Assembly (NCBI GenBank): GCA_944548615.1
Contig: OX155980.1
Span: 60,394,965 to 60,458,964 of the forward strand
Direction: 5' to 3'
DNA from: Micropterix aruncella
Taxonomy: Eukaryota > Arthropoda > Insecta > Lepidoptera > Micropterigidae
DNA length: 64,000 nucleotides
Shown: piece after piece, positions 61,691 to 64,000 of the stretch
Layout of the letters: the number at the start of each line of letters is the position of its first letter
Numbering within the stretch: position 1 is the stretch's first letter
The notes under the pieces: generated by a model
The model's database searches: none
The model's input: only the letters and a program-made list of their open reading frames with translations
What the model was told of the DNA's origin: nothing
Made by a program: the position numbers and the translations under genes

Positions 61691-63129
61691 AACCTCGTAA
61701 GGATAATTAGATAATTTTATTTTATTTTTTATTTTTTATTTTTCGGAAAACTTACAGCGTTTTATACTTAATTCTAACATATGTTATACAAATCTAAGGC
61801 CAATTAAAAGTTTTCACAAATAAACTAAATCTTTTGTTACAGCGCAATGACCTATGAAAAAAATGCAGATTTAAGTACATGTTATGTTTCAAAAACATGT
61901 TGCACGCATTGCGACATGTTTCGCTTGTATTTCTCGTGTTTTTTTTTAAATTGGTCTTACTCAGTTTTTGAGTTGTTTCGGAATCATGGTTCAAAATCTC
62001 AAAACATATCTCCAAAACAATAAAAATCGCTAAAACCTTTGACATTGGATCTGTCATAATAGAAATAGCCGTATTGCACGGCTCAATAAAAAGTGACCCT
62101 TCTGGTGTTCTCGCCATATAAAAACAAGAAAAAAACAAAAGCTTTACTTGAAAAATCAAGTTCAAAAGAATTTTTATAAATGTAATAAATATTGCAAAAA
62201 ATATTACTATTTTAGTGAACATGAGTTGCTATGAGTTTTTTTTTTAATCTCCTAAAGTTGGTATAACTGCAGGCAGTCGAGTCTGTCCATCCTAGTCACA
62301 GTAATTGAGGGGGATCAGGTTTTCCAAGATGGCACAAGGGAGAGTACTTCTCACTCGCGCCGGGCGACTGAAAACTCGCTAAAAGCGGAATAATCCGCCG
62401 CGGTTAAGGCACTTGAAGTGCAGTATTTTAAAGTGATGTGAACAAGGTCCTATTTTCTGCGTGTTTTTGGCTGTGCCGCCTTTTTATTTTCCAATGTAAA
62501 TTCAACTATAAATCGGCCCACCGTGCCCTGACTTTTTCTCGCCTGGATGTCCATTTGAACTGGAAAACGTATCACATGTCACATGTCTGAAGTCTGTACC
62601 CCATGTCTGAAGAGGACATAGAAGGAGGGAACTAACTACCTGCACTGAATAAAGGACTTTTGTTTTCATAACTTTAAATTTGTAGTTTTATTTTAAAGTT
62701 GCGAAGGTTTATTCTATGTTTTGCCAAATTTAGTGACCAACCATTTCCTTTCCCCGACCCTGTGGTTATTTTTTTATTTTTTTGTCATCACCTAACCTAA
62801 CATGGTATGTTTTTTCTTTTTTCCGCGTTTTGGATAAATGCGGTGGCGCTCTTGTTTCTGGTGTTGGTATAAAGTGACAGGATCTCCAATCTTACGTTAT
62901 AAGATGTATTTAAGATATAGGATGTTATATAACATACATACATATATACATACATACACGTGCACAAATAATATATTAATATAAATAATACGATAAGGTA
63001 ACAATAATATGTAAAAGTACAGTTAATATAAATATATATAATATACATCACAATGTATTTATAATGCGAACTTGAACTTGAACATATGAACTTTTATAGA
63101 AAATATTATACTGGCTAGAAAGCATTGTT
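61691..63129. other. No gene recognised
   Basis: A 142-codon - strand frame (61794-62222) is hydrophobic then Thr/Asn-rich with no family match. 62270-62690 holds a GC-richer stretch ending in aataaa (62648-62653), possibly a retroposed transcript. Confidence 0.3.
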
Positions 63130-64000
63130 ATAGTGTAGTAACCATTTTACCACAGCCTACGTACCTAGCGGACGAAGAAATACCAATCAAACCCGAAGGC
63201 TGTTTATCGTATTTCTAATTTCTTCGAAGCAAGTATTTGAAGATAAATTAAAAATATTCAAACATTGAAAGTTTAGGTTATATGATCGAAGTGCTCTATT
63301 AAAATATATATTTTGACCATAATTGGTATTGACTCTCGGTAGATAAAATAAATCGCGAGCCCTTGTCTTATTATTTGGGATTCAGTAGGAGATTCTGCCA
63401 ACAGAATAGGGACTGTCTATTTTATTATTAATAATGTTGTACAGAAAACGTCTATCATATTGGAGGCGCCTATCCTCGAGTGAGTCCATGTTATGACGGT
63501 TAAGTCTCTCTGAGTAACTTTCGGAGGTTTGAAACGATTTGAAATCAAGATGTCTCATGAAGTACTTCTGGAGTCTCTCAACTCTATTTTTATAGACTGT
63601 ATACTGAGGCGACCAAATGATAGATCCGTATTCGAGAATGCTGCATACATAGGAGAAGTATAAAATCTTAAGGGTTTTTACATCGCTAAACGGTTTACAC
63701 ACTCGCTGGATGAATCCTAACATTTTATGAGCTTTTCCGGTAGTTCAGTCCATGTGTTTATCAAACAGCAGTTTATTATCTAATACTAAACCCATATCGC
63801 GCACCTCACTCTTTTCACTTAGTGGGATATGATTAAGTTTATAAATGAAATTTATTTTATTGTTTTTCCTGGTGAAAGTAATTTTTTGACATTTTGAAAT
63901 ATTTAATGTTAACTTATTCCTAACACAATAGTCATAGAACCGGTCGAGATCTCTTTGGATGGAGACGCTATCATCGATGCTATTTACAGACTGGTAAATT
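63130..64000 (-). pseudogene. Jockey/CR1-like LINE RT, C-terminal part, two in-frame stops
   Basis: From the window edge on the - strand: SVNSIDDSVSIQRDLDRFYD, WC-less palm region NKLTLNISKCQKITFTRKNN, DMGLVLDNKLLFDKHMD, TGA stop at 63747-63745, then HKMLGFIQRVCKPFSDVKTL, LEYGSIIWSPQYTVYKNRVE, RLQKYFMRHL, a second stop at ISY, and RARDLFYLPRVNTNYGQNIY. The frame is intact apart from the two stops, so this is a fairly young copy continuing beyond the window. Confidence 0.75.

Noticed and set aside
61794..62222. 142-codon - strand frame
   Set aside because: Hydrophobic start then low-complexity, no family match, in AT-rich DNA.

Overview
The window is eukaryotic, AT-rich, intron-rich and crowded with transposon debris. 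It is most likely from an insect, probably a moth or butterfly. The protein matches are closest to insect kindlin and condensin sequences as I recall them. The repeat landscape is also lepidopteran in style: short elements ending in GCGGGCAAxAxCTAGTA, RTE/R1/jockey LINE tails, mariners and a Helitron helicase. The species call is inference. A 200-N assembly gap lies at 1277-1476.

Two host genes are supported exon by exon. The first is a kindlin (fermitin; Drosophila Fit1/Fit2) on the + strand. Nine exons from 11486 to 40139 have compatible phases at every junction and code for about 684 residues, ending in the conserved GGWV tail and a stop. Only the first ~35-40 residues (upstream exon or exons) are not found. 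The second is the condensin-II HEAT-repeat subunit NCAPD3 (Cap-D3) on the - strand. Four consecutive internal exons (60799-60619, 58715-58466, 57784-57634, 52930-52721) have matching phases. Its 5' exons lie beyond 60.8 kb, and no 3' exons were recognised between 52.7 kb and the kindlin stop. The two genes converge.

Layout: 0-11.4 kb is upstream or first-intron sequence of kindlin, filled with repeats (a ~250-bp degenerate tandem array, a foldback palindrome, two long-TIR MITEs). From 11.5 to 40.1 kb, kindlin exons alternate with introns holding LINE fragments, two mariner relics, a 358-bp AT microsatellite and a local duplication. From 40.1 to 52.7 kb is an intergenic or 3' zone with a decayed intronless copy of the start of RALGAPA, a tRNA-like SINE, a Helitron helicase relic, a 4 x 230-bp satellite block, hairpin elements and a candidate piggyBac-like element. 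From 52.7 to 60.8 kb is the NCAPD3 part, whose introns hold a 5'-truncated LINE with a 718-residue open frame (reverse transcriptase plus restriction-like endonuclease), a PIF/Harbinger-type MITE and an RTE LINE tail. From 61 to 64 kb there are further LINE relics.

The most unusual observations are a hairpin element family whose copies have target duplications of different lengths (9 and 11 bp, possibly 13), a 101-bp triplication that carries the 5' splice site of an NCAPD3 exon, and one LINE family with at least six copies across both loci, one of them ending ~45 bp from an NCAPD3 splice acceptor.
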